64,000 nucleotides of DNA from Corallium rubrum (GCA_964035015.1 OZ036013.1:9099866-9163865), one strand, 5' to 3'; positions 12,172 to 23,384 are shown, counted from the stretch's first letter. Notes: generated from the letters alone by a model not told the origin. Made by a program: numbers and translations.

Positions 12172-13917
12172 TCCCAAATTCCCAAATGGAAACAATGTGG
12201 GAAAAGCCATTGTCGCTAGACCATCTGTCTTAAACTCATTCACTACATTACCTTCTGTAGATGGCCAGTCTAGTGGATCCTTCTCATTCACTGTCTCTCT
12301 AATTGCATCAGCTTCCTTCCTCTGCCTTTGTCGGTGAGGAATGAATGAGCTGCTCCCACAACCTACAAGAGATTCTTCAACACTGTTGTCAGTACCTACT
12401 GGCTCCTGTGGTGGGCCTTCATTTTCATGTTCAGGAGCTGTTCCCTGTACATGTGGTTCAACAACATACCTGAGGTCATCTGGAACACCATTTTCAGGCA
12501 TGCTCTGTATTACCTCTCGATCAATCTCTACATCTTTGAAGTAGGGATTGTTGGTCTTTAGCCATAACACAGCCTCAAGAACTCTGTGTCGACGAACAGT
12601 GAAATCTCGATGTGTGTTATCCACTCCATGTCTTCTTATTACCAAAACAGGTAAATCAGCTACGTGACATGGCAACCTAGACAAGAAACTGTGAATATCT
12701 TGGGGTAGGTTTAGTACATGTCCCTTGTACCCTCTCTGCCCGCCATGTTTTCTGTACACACTCATAATGGGACAGACCCTGGCAATTAACATTTCCTCTA
12801 CCTGGGTTAACCCTTCTAGCTGCTGTGGTACTATACCTGGATCCATGTCATTATCCACACCATAAACTTTTGGAGTTTTCTTATCTCTCTTGCACCGATT
12901 GCATAGGTAGTTTTCCACTCTCAAATTCTGCTTGGTTGGCCAGGCTTCCTTACAAACATTGCACTGTCTGTGCTCTAACACTTCTTGGCCATTGTGAAAT
13001 CTCTGTATTTCATTTTTAGCCCACTGTTCCTTATGTAAAGGACTCTCAACATTTTGCCACCCCCCTTGGTGAAGATATTCTTTTCGACTGTCAACCTGTG
13101 CCTGTTGTACAGATACATTTTGGGCTCTTCTCTCTGAGGAATTCTGCCTGACATGCTCGAGTCTTCTTGCTCGTTCTTCACACGTTTCAGACTCAATCCG
13201 CTCTGCTATATTTTGTCTCACCACTTGTAGCCGTTCTGCTCGTTCTTCAGACGTTTCCGACTCAATCCGCTCTGCTGTATTTTGTCTAACCACTTGTAGC
13301 CGTTCTGCTCGTTGTTCAGACGTTTCAGACTCAATACGCTCTGCTGTATTTTGTCTAACCACTTGTAGGCGTTCTGCTCGTTGTTCAGACGTTTCGTCAT
13401 CAATTCGTGCAGCTGTATTTTGTCTAACTACTTGCAGCCGTTCTGCTCGTTGTTGTGGAGTTTCTTCATCAATTCTGGCTCTCGTATTTTGTCTAAGCAC
13501 TTGTAGGCGGTCATTTCGTTCGTCAGGCTTTTCTTCCACTATTCTTGCAGTGGTGTTTGTCGACAGAATCTCGAGTCGGATTGCTCTTTGTTGTGGCGTT
13601 TCTGTTTCTATTCTTGCTCTCGCCTGTTGTCTCAAACTTCGCAGCCTTCTCTCTCTCTGTTCACTACTTTCTCGCTGCCTTCTCTCTCTAACACCCTGAT
13701 TGTGCTTACCTCTACTTTTTTCTGAACGTTTTTTGTAGGCTTCTCTTCTCTTCGCTAAGCGAACTTCCCTCTCTTCCGCTGTCTCAACTTGTAGCCTTCG
13801 ACGAGCCAGCTCTCTCCGTTTTCCTAATCTTTCCGCCTTTTTCTCGTCGCTTTCTCTTCGGGTTCGCTCTTGTCGCTTTTCTTTTCCACTTTGTTGATTT
13901 GTTTGTTCTCTTTCCAT
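12172..13917 (-). pseudogene. Helitron polyprotein, N-terminal coiled repeat region
   Basis: Starts at ATG 13917 and stays open for almost 600 codons. Residues ~1-270 are extremely Arg/Glu/Gln-rich and contain about six near-identical units of roughly 22 residues with the core EQRAERLQVVRQNTAERIES, predicted to be a long charged coiled coil. A Cys-rich segment follows (CNVCKEAWP, then CNRCKRDKK), a likely zinc-binding CxxC-CxxC pair. After it come LEGLTQVEEMLIARVCPIMS and FLSRLPCHVADLPVLVIRRH, typical of the region before the Helitron-like N domain. The frame is lost at 12171-12188, where TTTGGGAA is tandemly duplicated on the minus strand. Removing one unit would restore continuity with the next segment. 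Confidence 0.85.
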
Positions 13918-14144
13918 ATTGATAAATTTTTGTTTGAATATATTTATTCACTCAAAAATCATTGCAAAACACTTTTTTCGTCTTGAAAAAGACGAAAAAC
14001 CGTTGTGAAAACGATTTTGCAGTAAAAGACGGTTATTTTCTACGTGCTACATCACGTGATTCCCAATTTAAATATAAATTCGTACCAATAACATTGTTAG
14101 TCACCAGTGCCCAACAATTCTTACCGCGTGACACCATACCAAAC

Positions 14145-14145
<1 letters not shown>
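13918..14145. other. Unassigned spacer upstream of the Helitron gene
   Basis: About 230 bases that may include the Helitron 5' end and promoter. No terminal TC motif could be assigned. CTTGAAAAAGACGAAAAACC near 13981 is part of an imperfect local repeat. Confidence 0.3.
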
Positions 14146-14238
<93 letters not shown>

Positions 14239-14256
14239 AATAAATAAATAAATAAA
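14146..14256. repeat. (TA)n then (AATA)n microsatellite
   Basis: Alternating TA to about 14236, then five to six AATA units. It directly abuts the GC-richer arm at 14257-14385, the same arrangement as at 40575-40737 and in the palindrome at 42840-43131. Confidence 0.95.
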
Positions 14257-14385
14257 CTATTTCCCAGATTTCGTCTCCCTCGCTTTTTCTACACGCGTGT
14301 AAAATGGACTCCACGCATGTCGAGATTAGCACCCTCACCCGGGCTCCGGGCCTTCGACCCTCCGCCCGGGCTCGGGGATTATATT
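14257..14385 (+). repeat. Solo arm of the TCCCCGAGCC fold-back family
   Basis: Shares TTTTTCTACACGCGTGTAAA, GGACTCCACGC, GAGATTAGCACCCTCACC and a terminal GGCTCGGGGA-like end with 40640-40737 and with both arms of 42840-43131. In each case the inner end of the arm faces a (TA)n tract, so a single arm looks like half of a fold-back element. A 12-base palindrome, TACACGCGTGTA, is conserved in all copies. Confidence 0.8.
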
Positions 14386-14776
14386 CGTGACAATTCGTGA
14401 CGACGAGTTGTTGTGCACGACCACTGCTCTTTGGTTACATAGAGATTTGGGCCCCTTTCGTCCGGTTTTGGACGTGATCTTTCACAGAGTGGTGGGTAAA
14501 GTCTTCCTCAACAAGAATTTGTGATACGCTAAGCATAACTCTTTCCATCAAGAGAATTTTCAGCGGAAACCTCATCGTAGATCTTGGTCGTTGGTTTTCA
14601 AGCTCGTGCACCCAAGACGGTTGATCATTCACATGTAAGCAAACAAAACACGCTAAAGCCGCTTACGAAAGCGCGCGTGCTTCAACTAACATTAAACTCG
14701 ACCGAGCGCGTGCACTAATTAATATTAGAACAAATTTCCATGAACTGTACTTGTGATTGTCAAAGTCACGTGCATT

Positions 14777-16399
14777 ATGGTCTTATCTCGCACTATATGC
14801 GTTATCCTTTTTATATGGTTGATTTTCCGTGGGTTTTGTACCACTGAGAAAGACTCGTCGGCCTTGTTATATACAGCAAAGGACCTTCTTAGAGCTCCTT
14901 ATTTTCCTCAAACAGGTCGTCGGGGGAAGCGAACAAGATCGCCTTCGCTACATCTAGTTGTGCGCAATAGCACATCTCTTTTGCAAAGATCTTCGTTGGC
15001 TTTGATGTTGGTGCTTTTAGCAAACGACGTGGAGACGAATCCAGGTCCAGACCGCACACCCGTAAATATCCCTATCAAATGCTCCACCATCAACCCCAGG
15101 AGTTTAAAGAGTAGTCACAAAGATGTCACCAGTTCTTCAACTATTTGTAATCTTCAACGCTTCCAAGATCTAGTGTATTCCGAAAACTTGGACGTCGTCT
15201 GTGTCAACGAGACGTGGCTCAACAAAAATATCTGTGATGTAGAAATATTACACTCTGAATACACCATCTTTAGGAAGGACCGAATCAATCAAAGTGGTGG
15301 AGGTGTCCTCATAGGCGTCAAGACAGCTTCATTTAAATCAGTAAAAGAATGCTTACCGAAGTCAGAGGAACTGCAACACCTAGAGATTGTGTCAGCTGAC
15401 CTTGTAACCGCCTCCAACCATCATCTTCTCTTTTGCTCTTGCTATCGTCCTCCTGACGCCGATCCAAGTTGGATGGAGAAATTCAACAGTTTTCTGGATC
15501 AAACTTGTGATCAGTACAGGAATGTAGTGATATCAGGCGACTTTAATCTACCTAACATCTCATGGGACACGATAGGCAATACAGTTGGCGCTAACGAACT
15601 GAGTTTTGTCGAGATACTTAATGATCATTTTCTATCTCAACTTAATACAACACCCACTCGTGGTAGCAACGTACTGGACCTTGTGATCACAAGCGTGCCA
15701 GAACTAGTTAGCGTGACAGAGTTACTCCCCCCCCCCCCCCCCGGGAAAACCGAGATCTTTACGGATCACTGCGCAATAATGCATGAGTTCTCTGCTTACG
15801 TGAAGGCTCCAATAAAGGCACAAAGGTATGTTTACAACTACGATAAGGGTGACTTTGTAGGTCTACGCGCTGCACTAGGAGATATTAATCTATCTTCCCT
15901 CGCTGGAGATAATAATGATGACATCAAGACCGACTGGCAACGATGGAAAAACGCTTTTATGTCAGCAGTTGCCACTTATATTTCCGCGAAGAGGTTAAGA
16001 GGACGAAATCCTGCACCGTGGATTAACGGTCCGATCTTAAACATGATCAAGAAAAAAGAGTCAGTCCGACAAAAGCTTAAGATCTCCCCTAGCAACTACT
16101 TGCAACATAAATTTAAAACTCTGCGTGCTGTTGTCAAAGGCTTGCTTCGAGAGAGTCGCGAAAAATTCTTCAGTTCCCTTGCGTCTGACTTCAAAGATAA
16201 CCCAAAACGCTTCTGGTCGGTACTGAAACAAACATCAAAGTCAACGAGTGTTCCCGACCTGATCTCCACGGCAACCAGCGGGGCCAGTGATTCAGTGACT
16301 TCACCTCTAACTCCAAGGGTTTCTGCTGATAATCCCGAGGGGATAGCAAATCTATTCAACAAATACTTCGCAACAGTGTTTACAAGCAGTGACGTGTGA
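14777..16399 (+). pseudogene. LINE ORF: leader, 2A motif and APE endonuclease
   Basis: ATG 14777 opens with MVLSRTICVILFIWLIF, a hydrophobic signal-anchor or signal-peptide-like segment. Near residues 75-91 comes LVLLANDVETNPGP, an exact DxExNPGP 2A motif. In 2A peptides the ribosome skips the Gly-Pro bond, so the leader would be released from the downstream enzyme. The APE endonuclease follows: INPRSL, VVCVNETWL (catalytic Glu), GGGVLIGVK, VISGDFNLPNISWD and FTDHCAIM (Asp-His pair). A run of 16 C at 15727-15742 encodes a Pro stretch. The linker PWINGPILNMIKKKESVRQK precedes the RT. The frame ends at TGA 16397-16399, but homology continues in another frame from 16389, so this is a frameshift and not the natural end. 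Confidence 0.9.
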
Positions 16400-17675
16400 A
16401 GACCAAACCTTCTCCGAACCAGACGATCCCGTTATAATTGAGTTGGTGCTCTGTGACGCTGAAGTGCACGCAGTACTGAAATCACTTGAGACAACAAAAG
16501 CAACAGGTCCTGATAAAATTCCAGCGAGACTACTGAAACAGACAGCCGATATCATAGCACCATCTTTATGCAAGCTGTTTAACAAGTCACTTGATTCAGG
16601 AACATTGCCAGAAGAGTGGAAGCTAGCAAACGTAGTACCTGTGTATAAGAAAGGCGACAAAGAGCACACTGAAAATGACCGGCCAATCTCTTTATTATAT
16701 CTATAACATCTAAAGTCCTGGAACGCTGCGTTCTTAACAACATCAAAGATCATCTACTGGAGACGGTCAACAGTAGTCAACACGGCTTCATAACTGGTAG
16801 ATCTTGCGTAACCAATCTCATTGAATGCCTTAACTATGTTGGGTCAATCCTGGACAGTGGTGGATAAATAGATGTGGTCTACCTGGACATGTCGAAAGCC
16901 TTCGATAAGGTCAACCACCAACTATTGATACGAAAGCTATGCAATACGTTTGGGCTTGGAGGCCACCTACTTCAATGGTTTCGCTCCTACCTAACCAACC
17001 GTTGTCAGCGTGTGACAGTTCTAGGTGTTACGTCAGATACACTCCCTGTTACATCTGGAGTGTCACAAGGTTCTATCCTTGGTCCAGCCCTATTCCTGTT
17101 GTATGCAAATGACCTTCCCGATACTGTCCAATCAAGTCAAGTAGCCATGTTTGCGGATGATACCAAGTTATTTAAGGCAATCAAATCAACAGATGACGCA
17201 GCAAAACTACAGGCGGATCTACAGACTCTCGAATCCTGGTCTACTGTTTCGGGGTTCGTTTTTAATGAAAAAAAATGTAAGACACAAACAATCACCCGTA
17301 AAATGAAACCAGTTGTCACCACCTACACCACGGGAGACTCTCGACTATTGTCAACTAAGAGCGAGCGTGATCTTGGTGTCTGGATTTGTACCGACCTTGC
17401 CTGGAACAAACAAGTTAACGAACAATCTGTACGTGTTAACAAATCATTAGGATACATTAGGAGAAATACCAGAAACATCCAATATACATCAGTTAGGAGA
17501 ACAATCTACTTAGCACTCATACGCTCTCACTTTGGTTTTGCAACGCAAGTCTGGGCTCCTCAATCTATTGATCAAATTGTAAAATTAGAACGAACTCAAA
17601 GGCGTGCAACAAAGTACATACTTAACTTGCCATTTACTTGTGCAGTTAAACATACCCGTCCAGACTATTATCATT
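16389..17675 (+). pseudogene. LINE reverse transcriptase domain, broken
   Basis: Starts with TTKATGPDKIPARLLKQTA and WKLANVVPVYKKGDKEH, the conserved N-terminal RT blocks of CR1/L2/Jockey-type LINEs. A frameshift near 16700 follows PISLL. The next frame has SQHGFITGRSCVTNLIECL, a TAA at 16866, then VVYLDMSKAFDKVNHQLL (motif A Asp), TSGVSQGSILGPALFLLYAN (motif B) and AMFADDTKLFK (motif C, catalytic DD). The thumb continues to RRATKYILNLPF. Catalytic residues are intact but the frame is not. The enzyme would copy LINE RNA onto nicked genomic DNA. Confidence 0.9.
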
Positions 17676-18087
17676 ATCTTTACTCCCAATCTGTTATTGG
17701 TACGAATACTTGGACATGGTACACTACTTCAAAGTTACTCATGGTTTAATTAACTCATCATATCTTCCGCTTATTAAAAACACAACCAGGTACACCAGAT
17801 CATCCAGAAGCAACACCAGTACACCTAAGTACGTAGTTCCACGATGCAAAACGACAACACACCAAAGATCGTTTTGGATAAGATCGACTAGAACTTGGAA
17901 CACCCTAACTGATAAGTTTGACTTAAGCATGATTACTCTTAATTTATTTAAGTCTGTAATGTTTAATTACTATTTCACTGCCTTGGAGAAAATGTACGAC
18001 TGTGAAGATCCACGTACATTTAAGACGAACTGTCCAAGATGCAACAACTCCCGGAGCCTATTAGGCCCAATAAACTGTTGCTATTAG
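17676..18087 (+). pseudogene. LINE ORF C-terminus
   Basis: Reads on from the RT in another frame after an indel near 17665: WYEYLDMVHYFKVTHGLINS, then RSFWIRSTRTWNTLTDKF and NCPRCNNSRSLLGPINCCY. The end CPRCNNSRSLLG is a CxxC motif shared with the end of LINE-4 near 58650 (CPKCNSARSLLG). The stop TAG at 18085-18087 is therefore probably the natural one. A 3' UTR of about 150 bases follows. Confidence 0.8.
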
Positions 18088-18357
18088 AGCTGTAATTATT
18101 ATTTTATTGTCAATTGTCTATATTTATTTTTTACAGTCTTTTGTGGGCCCGCAGTAATTGGCCATGCTGTTGCGGTTACCCAGCCATTTTCTTTTTAGTG
18201 TTATTTTTTTCAGTATTTATGTATATAATTAGATGGCAAAGCTAATAAAATAAAATAAAATAAATACAAAAGGATAAACGAAAATACTCCAGACTATATA
18301 CATAAGGATAAAACATACAAAAGGACAAACGAAAATACTCCAGAAAATACTCCTGAC

Positions 18358-18806
18358 TTCGTTGGACTACGAACTACTCTTGAATCTCTGAATTTAGATT
18401 CCTTGATCACAGCCGACAGCGAAAAAACCACGACTGGAAAAATTGGAAGAAGGCATTCCTAACAGCGGTGTCTCAACACATACCAACTATGAAGCTGCAG
18501 GGTCGAAATTACGTTCCTTGGATGAATGGCACAATACTTCATAACATAAAAAAGAAAAACTCTATCAGACTCTCGTACGCAAAAAAATCTCGTACGCCAA
18601 ATGAATACCTCGAGGAAAAGTTTAAAAACATTCGTGCCTCAATCAAACGCATGTTGCGTGACAGTCGCTGCAAGTACATAAACTCTATTTGTGCCTACCG
18701 TGGACACAATCCCAAACGCTTCTGGTCGCTATTTAAGCTCAACTCCAAGACTCGCAACATTCCTGAAAAGCTCTCTATGAAAGTAACTGAAAGTGATGGG
18801 ACGTAA
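18358..18806 (+). pseudogene. LINE linker-region fragment
   Basis: Encodes VPWMNGTILHNIKKKNSIRL and NPKRFWSLFKLNSKTRNIPE, homologous to the endonuclease-RT linker of LINE-1 (PWINGPILNMIKKKESVRQK; NPKRFWSVLKQ). It is cut off at both ends and lies just after the tail of LINE-1. A ~45-base near-duplicate with ACGAAAATACTCCAGA precedes it at 18276-18350. No endonuclease or RT is attached. Confidence 0.8.
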
Positions 18807-19197
18807 GTAGATACCCCCTCCCCCCCATATAGCATACAAAGGAATGCCGCCTCATTAATATTCAGCGTGACTAACGCACCGTGACTCACGCATGACGAAC
18901 GCATGACGAACGCCTGTGACATGATTGGGCAAGATTGCGATAACCTAAAGAGAAATGGATAGAGGCACTTTATATTTTTTATCTCAAGGCATGTCTGTAG
19001 GAATACAGAGAGTTTTGAACAGCCTGAAGTGTCTGAGATAACGTATAGCCTTGAATTAATAGTATATCATGAATATTATATTAACCTAAATGATCAAACA
19101 GTCATATACACGTTTTGTGGCAATAAGTGTTAACAATTTTAGAGCGTTAACGTTTACTTTGGCCTAGCTTGTAGAGGAACGAAACAGAAATGGATAG
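18807..19197. other. Unassigned sequence next to the large fold-back
   Basis: Contains a short tandem GACGAACGCAT motif near 18893. A segment near 18950-19020 resembles 19185-19250, so an older outer repeat of the fold-back family may be present. No gene is seen. Confidence 0.4.
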
Positions 19198-20857
19198 AGA
19201 TATTTTATATTTCTTATCTTAAACCTGGTTTGTAGGAATTTAGCGGGCTTTTGGTTAACTAATCTGAGTGTTATTTACGAAGAGATGAATGTTGACAGTT
19301 TTGGTCGAATTATCGCTTATCCAACCCTAGCGTTTAGAGTATACGAATCCTTGGATGATGAATCAATTCGAGAAGCCGTAAGAAGAACGATCATTGATTT
19401 CATGTGAAAATATAAACGGAATAACTCTTCAAGCTGGTTGCTACGCTTTCTGTTACTAAGTGTGATATTTGCATATTTATCCTCAGTGCACGTGCAGGGG
19501 ACAAAAGAAACTCTTCCTTATCTTCCTTATCTTCCTCTTATCTTGTCATTATCTTCCCATTATCTTCCCATTATCTTCCCATTATCTTCCTTATCTTCCT
19601 TATCTTCCCCTTATCTTCCCCTTATCTTCCCTTTATCTTCCTTATCTTCCTTATCTTCCCCTTATCTTCCCCTTCTCTTCCCCTTCTCTTCCTTATCTTC
19701 CTCTTATCTTCCCCTTATCTTCCCCTTATCTTCCCCTTATCTTCCTTATCTTCCCCTTATCTTCCCATTATCTTTCTTATGTTCCCTTTATCTTCCTCTT
19801 GTCTTCCTTATATTCCACTTTACAATTATTCAATCTTATAAGAATCAGTCTTATGGGAAGCTAAGTGGCATATAAGGAAGATAAGAGGAAGATAAAGAGA
19901 AGATAAGAAAGATAATGGGAAGATAAGGGGAAGATAAGGGGACGATAAGACTAAGATAAAGAAGATAAGGAAGATAATGGGAAGATAAGGGGAATATCAG
20001 AGGAAGATAAGGAAGATAAGGAAGATAATGGGAAGATAAGGAGGAGATAAGAGGAAGATAAGGAAGATAATGGGAAGACAAGGGGAAGATAAGAGGAAGA
20101 TAAGGAAGAAAAGAAAGATAATGAGATGATAAGAGGAAGATAAGATGAAGATAATGGGAAGATAAGGAGGAGATAAGAGTAAGATAAGGAAGATAAGGGG
20201 AAGACAAGGGGAAGATAAGAGGAAGATAAGGAAGATAAGAAAGATAATGAGATGATAAGGGGAAGATAAGAGGAAGATAAGGAAGGTAATGAGATAATAA
20301 GGGGAAGATAAGAGGAAGATAAGGAAGATAAGGAAGATAATGGGAAGATAATGGGAAGATAATGGGGAGATAAGAGGAAGATAAGGAAGATAAGACTCCG
20401 AACTCCCGGCTCCGAGCTCCAAACCCTTGCCTAAATAAATATTTTAAACTGATTGTTGTGAATTCTGTCTTATGCAAAATACACGCTAATGACTTTCTCG
20501 CCCAGACTTGCCTAATCCTCTTAATTGCCCCTAATGAGTTTCTCTTTTGTCTCCTGCAGGTGCACTGAGGATAAATATGCAAATATCACACTTAGTAACA
20601 GAAAGCGTATCAACCATCTTGTAGAGTTATTCCGTTTATATTTTCTCATGAAATCATTGATTGTTCTTCTTACGGCTTTTCGAATTGATTCTTCATCTAA
20701 GGATTCGTATACTCTATACACTAGGGTTAGATAAGCGATAATTCAACCAAAACTGTCAACATTCATCTCTTCGTAAATAACACTCAGATTACTTAACCAA
20801 AACCCCGCTAAATTCCTACAAACCAGGTTTAAGATAAAAAAAATATAAAGTATCTAA
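19198..20857. mobile_element. Large fold-back element with polypyrimidine/polypurine core
   Basis: The left arm (19198-19512) and right arm (20535-20857) are inverted copies about 320 bases long; for example TATTTGCATATTTATCCTCA on the left matches TGAGGATAAATATGCAAATA on the right. Between them, 19515-19805 is a CTTATCTTCC-type polypyrimidine array and 19870-20395 a GGAAGATAAG-type polypurine array, so even the core is self-complementary. Both arms encode the same degenerate peptide (VYESLDEESIRKAVRRTI). No transposase was found. Related pieces lie at 21990-22250, 22340-22480 and 24000-24150. Confidence 0.8.
20521..20721 (-). pseudogene. Arm-encoded short ORF of the fold-back element
   Basis: A 66-codon minus-strand frame begins MYRVYESLDEESIRKAVRRT and continues RIRFLLLSVIFAYLSSVH-like. 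The mirror copy on the + strand (19340-19510) keeps the same peptide with one stop. Because the arm is inverted, conservation of the peptide may simply reflect DNA identity. Family unknown; it may be a leftover of the element's original gene. Confidence 0.35.
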
Positions 20858-20900
20858 TGAAAGAACGCGCTAAATGGCTAAAATGGAGTAAAATTGGCAT

Positions 20901-21194
20901 GTGTACCTTTACAGAGTAAAGAAACTATTCGCAGACAGCACAGAACTAAATATGGAGAAAACTTTGAAATGCATTATAAGGAGACAAGAGGAAATGGCAA
21001 CATACTTCAAAAATTATGTAAGAGAGCAGCATGGGGAGTCCGCAAATGATAAACAACGCCAAAAACGGAAAATATCAAAATTACCTATAAAGAGCGAGCA
21101 GTGCTTTGACAATAGAGAACAAACGATATCTCTAAGAAGTGGGTGCGCTAGAAGAAGCCGTGAACACGCAGGACAAAAACATTTGTTTATGTAA
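20901..21194 (+). CDS. Unclassified repeat-associated ORF
   Basis: A 97-codon frame with VKKLFADSTELNMEKTLKCI, then IRRQEEMATYFKNYVREQHG, then a basic segment KQRQKRKISKLPIKSEQC. It looks helical and charged, with no motif I recognise. A second copy at 2115-2530 is broken. It directly follows the right arm of the large fold-back, so both may come from one parent transposon. Whether it starts at 20901 or belongs to a longer spliced protein is unknown. Confidence 0.4.
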   Translation: MYLYRVKKLFADSTELNMEKTLKCIIRRQEEMATYFKNYVREQHGESANDKQRQKRKISKLPIKSEQCFDNREQTISLRSGCARRSREHAGQKHLFM

Positions 21195-22700
21195 ATAATT
21201 AGCTGTTAATATGCATATCCACACTGTAATTTGTTATAAATATACAAAATAAACTACAAGGAACTATTATACTGTTGCTGGTATGTCTTTATTAGTTTTT
21301 CTTCAGATAAAATTACACACATATCAAATTAAACATCTTAATTCTTACACACTATATAGTCCAAGTAATTTTTTTAACTCGAAATAAAATTTAACTTTGG
21401 ATGAACTCGATAATGTTCTCATAACACATATATCATTAGTTCATGCAGATTGCTTTTCGTCGTTAAGTTTCTAGACTTTTCAAGAAGATACTCCTCGTAA
21501 GCCTCCCGAGGATTCTTTATCATACTGAGAACAGAATTCGAATGAGACGACGCGACGCTGTACATTCTCTATGGTAACACAACGCTAATGACTTTCTCTC
21601 CTAAACTTACCCATGCATTAATACCTCTTCATGGCCCTTATTATCCCCCAAAAACTCATGATCACCCCTAAAATGAATTAAATATTCTACTTATATGCAA
21701 ATCCGGTTATGTTTTGGTCATTAGTAACTTTAACGAGTTTTCTCTTTTGTGTTCTGCATGTGCGAGAATTTTATAATATACTAGCAACGCATTATTTAAC
21801 CAAGCTCTATAATTTTTCAAAGTGTTTGGTCAATGATGTTGTAGAATAATGTTCTTTTAAGTCTAGAATATAGATTCGTTACCATTCAAAGCATACTGCC
21901 CATGGGGACTAAGAAGTTTATCTGCTAAGATTACAAATAATCCTTTACACGTGGAGATGCCCAACGTTAAAGACTTTCTCCATTCATTCTGCGATTAATA
22001 GCGAGTGATTGTAAATAATTTCGATACTTATGGATTTTAACTTTTGCGTGCTTGGAACATGCACTGAGGATAAATATTCAAATATCACACTTAGTAACAG
22101 AAAACGTAGCAATGCTTTCAAAGTAATAAATCGCTTTGCCTTTATATTTCAACATCTAAAATCGTTCTTTTCATGACATCTTAAAGTGATTCCTCATTCT
22201 ATCTTCCTTCACTTATAAACGAGGGTTTAGTTAGCAACGATTCTAGGATAACTTACTCTGTTTGAATATAATATTCACGATATGCTATTAATTCTAGTCG
22301 ATACTCAGCCGTCCTGCAGCCAAATAATATTTCGTTTATTTATCACTTTTCGTTTATATGACCCTTAAAAAACGTTCTTATGGCTTTTCGAATTGACTCC
22401 TCATTCTATCTTCGTACGATTTCTTCACTTATAAATAATGGTTTAGGTAGCAATGATCCTACTAGGATGACTTACTCTGTTTGAATATTTAGGTTCTAAT
22501 ATAATATAATACTAGAAATACATTAATGCAAACCCCTCGTGTTCATTGTTTATTATTAATAATAACCTCTGCCTTCAATCCCAGGGGTGTATTAATACCA
22601 CTGAACCTTTAAATTATGTTGGTCACTCCAGACAAAGGAATTGCATTTTTTTTACCCTGTTTCACACAAAATGGCTAAAAATGGTACACAGTTCCAAACT
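21195..22700. other. Diverged repeats of the fold-back family, no gene
   Basis: Segments around 21590-21780, 21960-22250 and 22340-22480 repeat parts of the fold-back arms (CACTTAGTAACAGAAA, TAATGACTTTCTC). On the minus strand 21545-21420 encodes SMIKNPREAYEEYLLEKSRN in an open run of about 42 codons, of unknown family. Near 22509 a CTAGAAATACATTAATGCAA motif followed by ACCCCTCG matches the ends of the element at 37357-48218. Confidence 0.4.
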
Positions 22701-23384
22701 GAAAGAAAGGAAAATATAGGGTACCTTGTGCTAACCTAAATAACTGCCAGCATATAAGAACAGACCTTGCACCAGATCAAAAGTGTGATAATTATTACAC
22801 CGGTACCCTGTTGCAAACTAAAAATGGCAAAAATGAAACCATTCGCTTTCCATTGACACATCCCTGTATAGTCAATATATGAGAGTCCTGAACCTCCCAT
22901 TGTAGCATACCAGTATAAATTATATTGTCTTTTTGCACAAAATACAATATTTTGACAACCCATTTGTATTGCTGTTTAATTAGCTTATTATACCACAGCA
23001 ACTATGTGACTAATAAGGCAACCAAAATTTTTTCAGCTTTGGCAAATGCCCAACACAACAGCAATGCCCTAGGTAAACATTTTTAAAAGTACTGTGGATG
23101 AATGCCCCACTCCCAGGCACAAAAATTTTGCAAATGCCTGACACTGTTCCAGGGAGGAATAGCTTGGCATTACTCCAATTGATGAATTTATAATAAAAAT
23201 TACATAAAACATGTACAGTAAATGCATAAAAATGTCAAATACATAATTGTACAGTACATGTATGCCACCAACAATTCCTACACAGAGATATACTGTTATT
23301 ACGTTTTCTTTTGTTATTAATAAATAAATATTTAAAAAAATATCTCTGTACCTTCGCATATTTTTCGGCCTCTATTCATTCTCA
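22701..23384. other. Unassigned AT-rich sequence
   Basis: No coding region or repeat family is recognised. Confidence 0.35.

Larger units (their letters stand above)
8459..13917 (-). mobile_element. Helitron (rolling-circle transposon), broken
   Basis: The coding region runs 13917 to 8459 on the minus strand. It holds, in order, a coiled N-terminal repeat region, the Helitron-like N domain, an HUH Rep nuclease, and a PIF1-type helicase. Helitrons move by rolling-circle replication: Rep nicks DNA with active-site tyrosines and the helicase unwinds. Lesions seen are an 8-base tandem duplication at 12171-12188, a stop at 10627-10629 and a frameshift near 8770, so it is not autonomous as it stands. 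Classic Helitron ends (5' TC, 3' hairpin plus CTRR) could not be located with confidence, so the limits given are those of the coding region. Confidence 0.9.
14390..18265 (+). mobile_element. LINE-1 of this window: CR1-like retrotransposon with 2A leader
   Basis: A nearly complete non-LTR retrotransposon: 5' leader region, signal-peptide-like start, 2A motif, APE endonuclease, reverse transcriptase, C-terminal Cys motif and a short A-rich 3' tail (ATAAAATAAAATAAAATAAA) at 18245-18264. The exact 5' end is not determined; it lies between the fold-back arm and ATG 14777. The coding region has at least four lesions (frameshifts near 16395, 16700 and 17665; a TAA at 16866-16868). Confidence 0.88.

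Noticed and set aside
13962..14338. Ile/Tyr repeat frames at (TA)n tracts
   Set aside because: Artefacts of alternating TA; same for 5238-5435, 40527-40769, 42830-43102 and 43906-44094.
19438..20582. Long frames rich in Leu/Pro/Ser/Tyr
   Set aside because: They are translations of the TTATCTTCC and GGAAGATAAG arrays; all frames stay open because the unit lacks stops in pyrimidine-rich reading.
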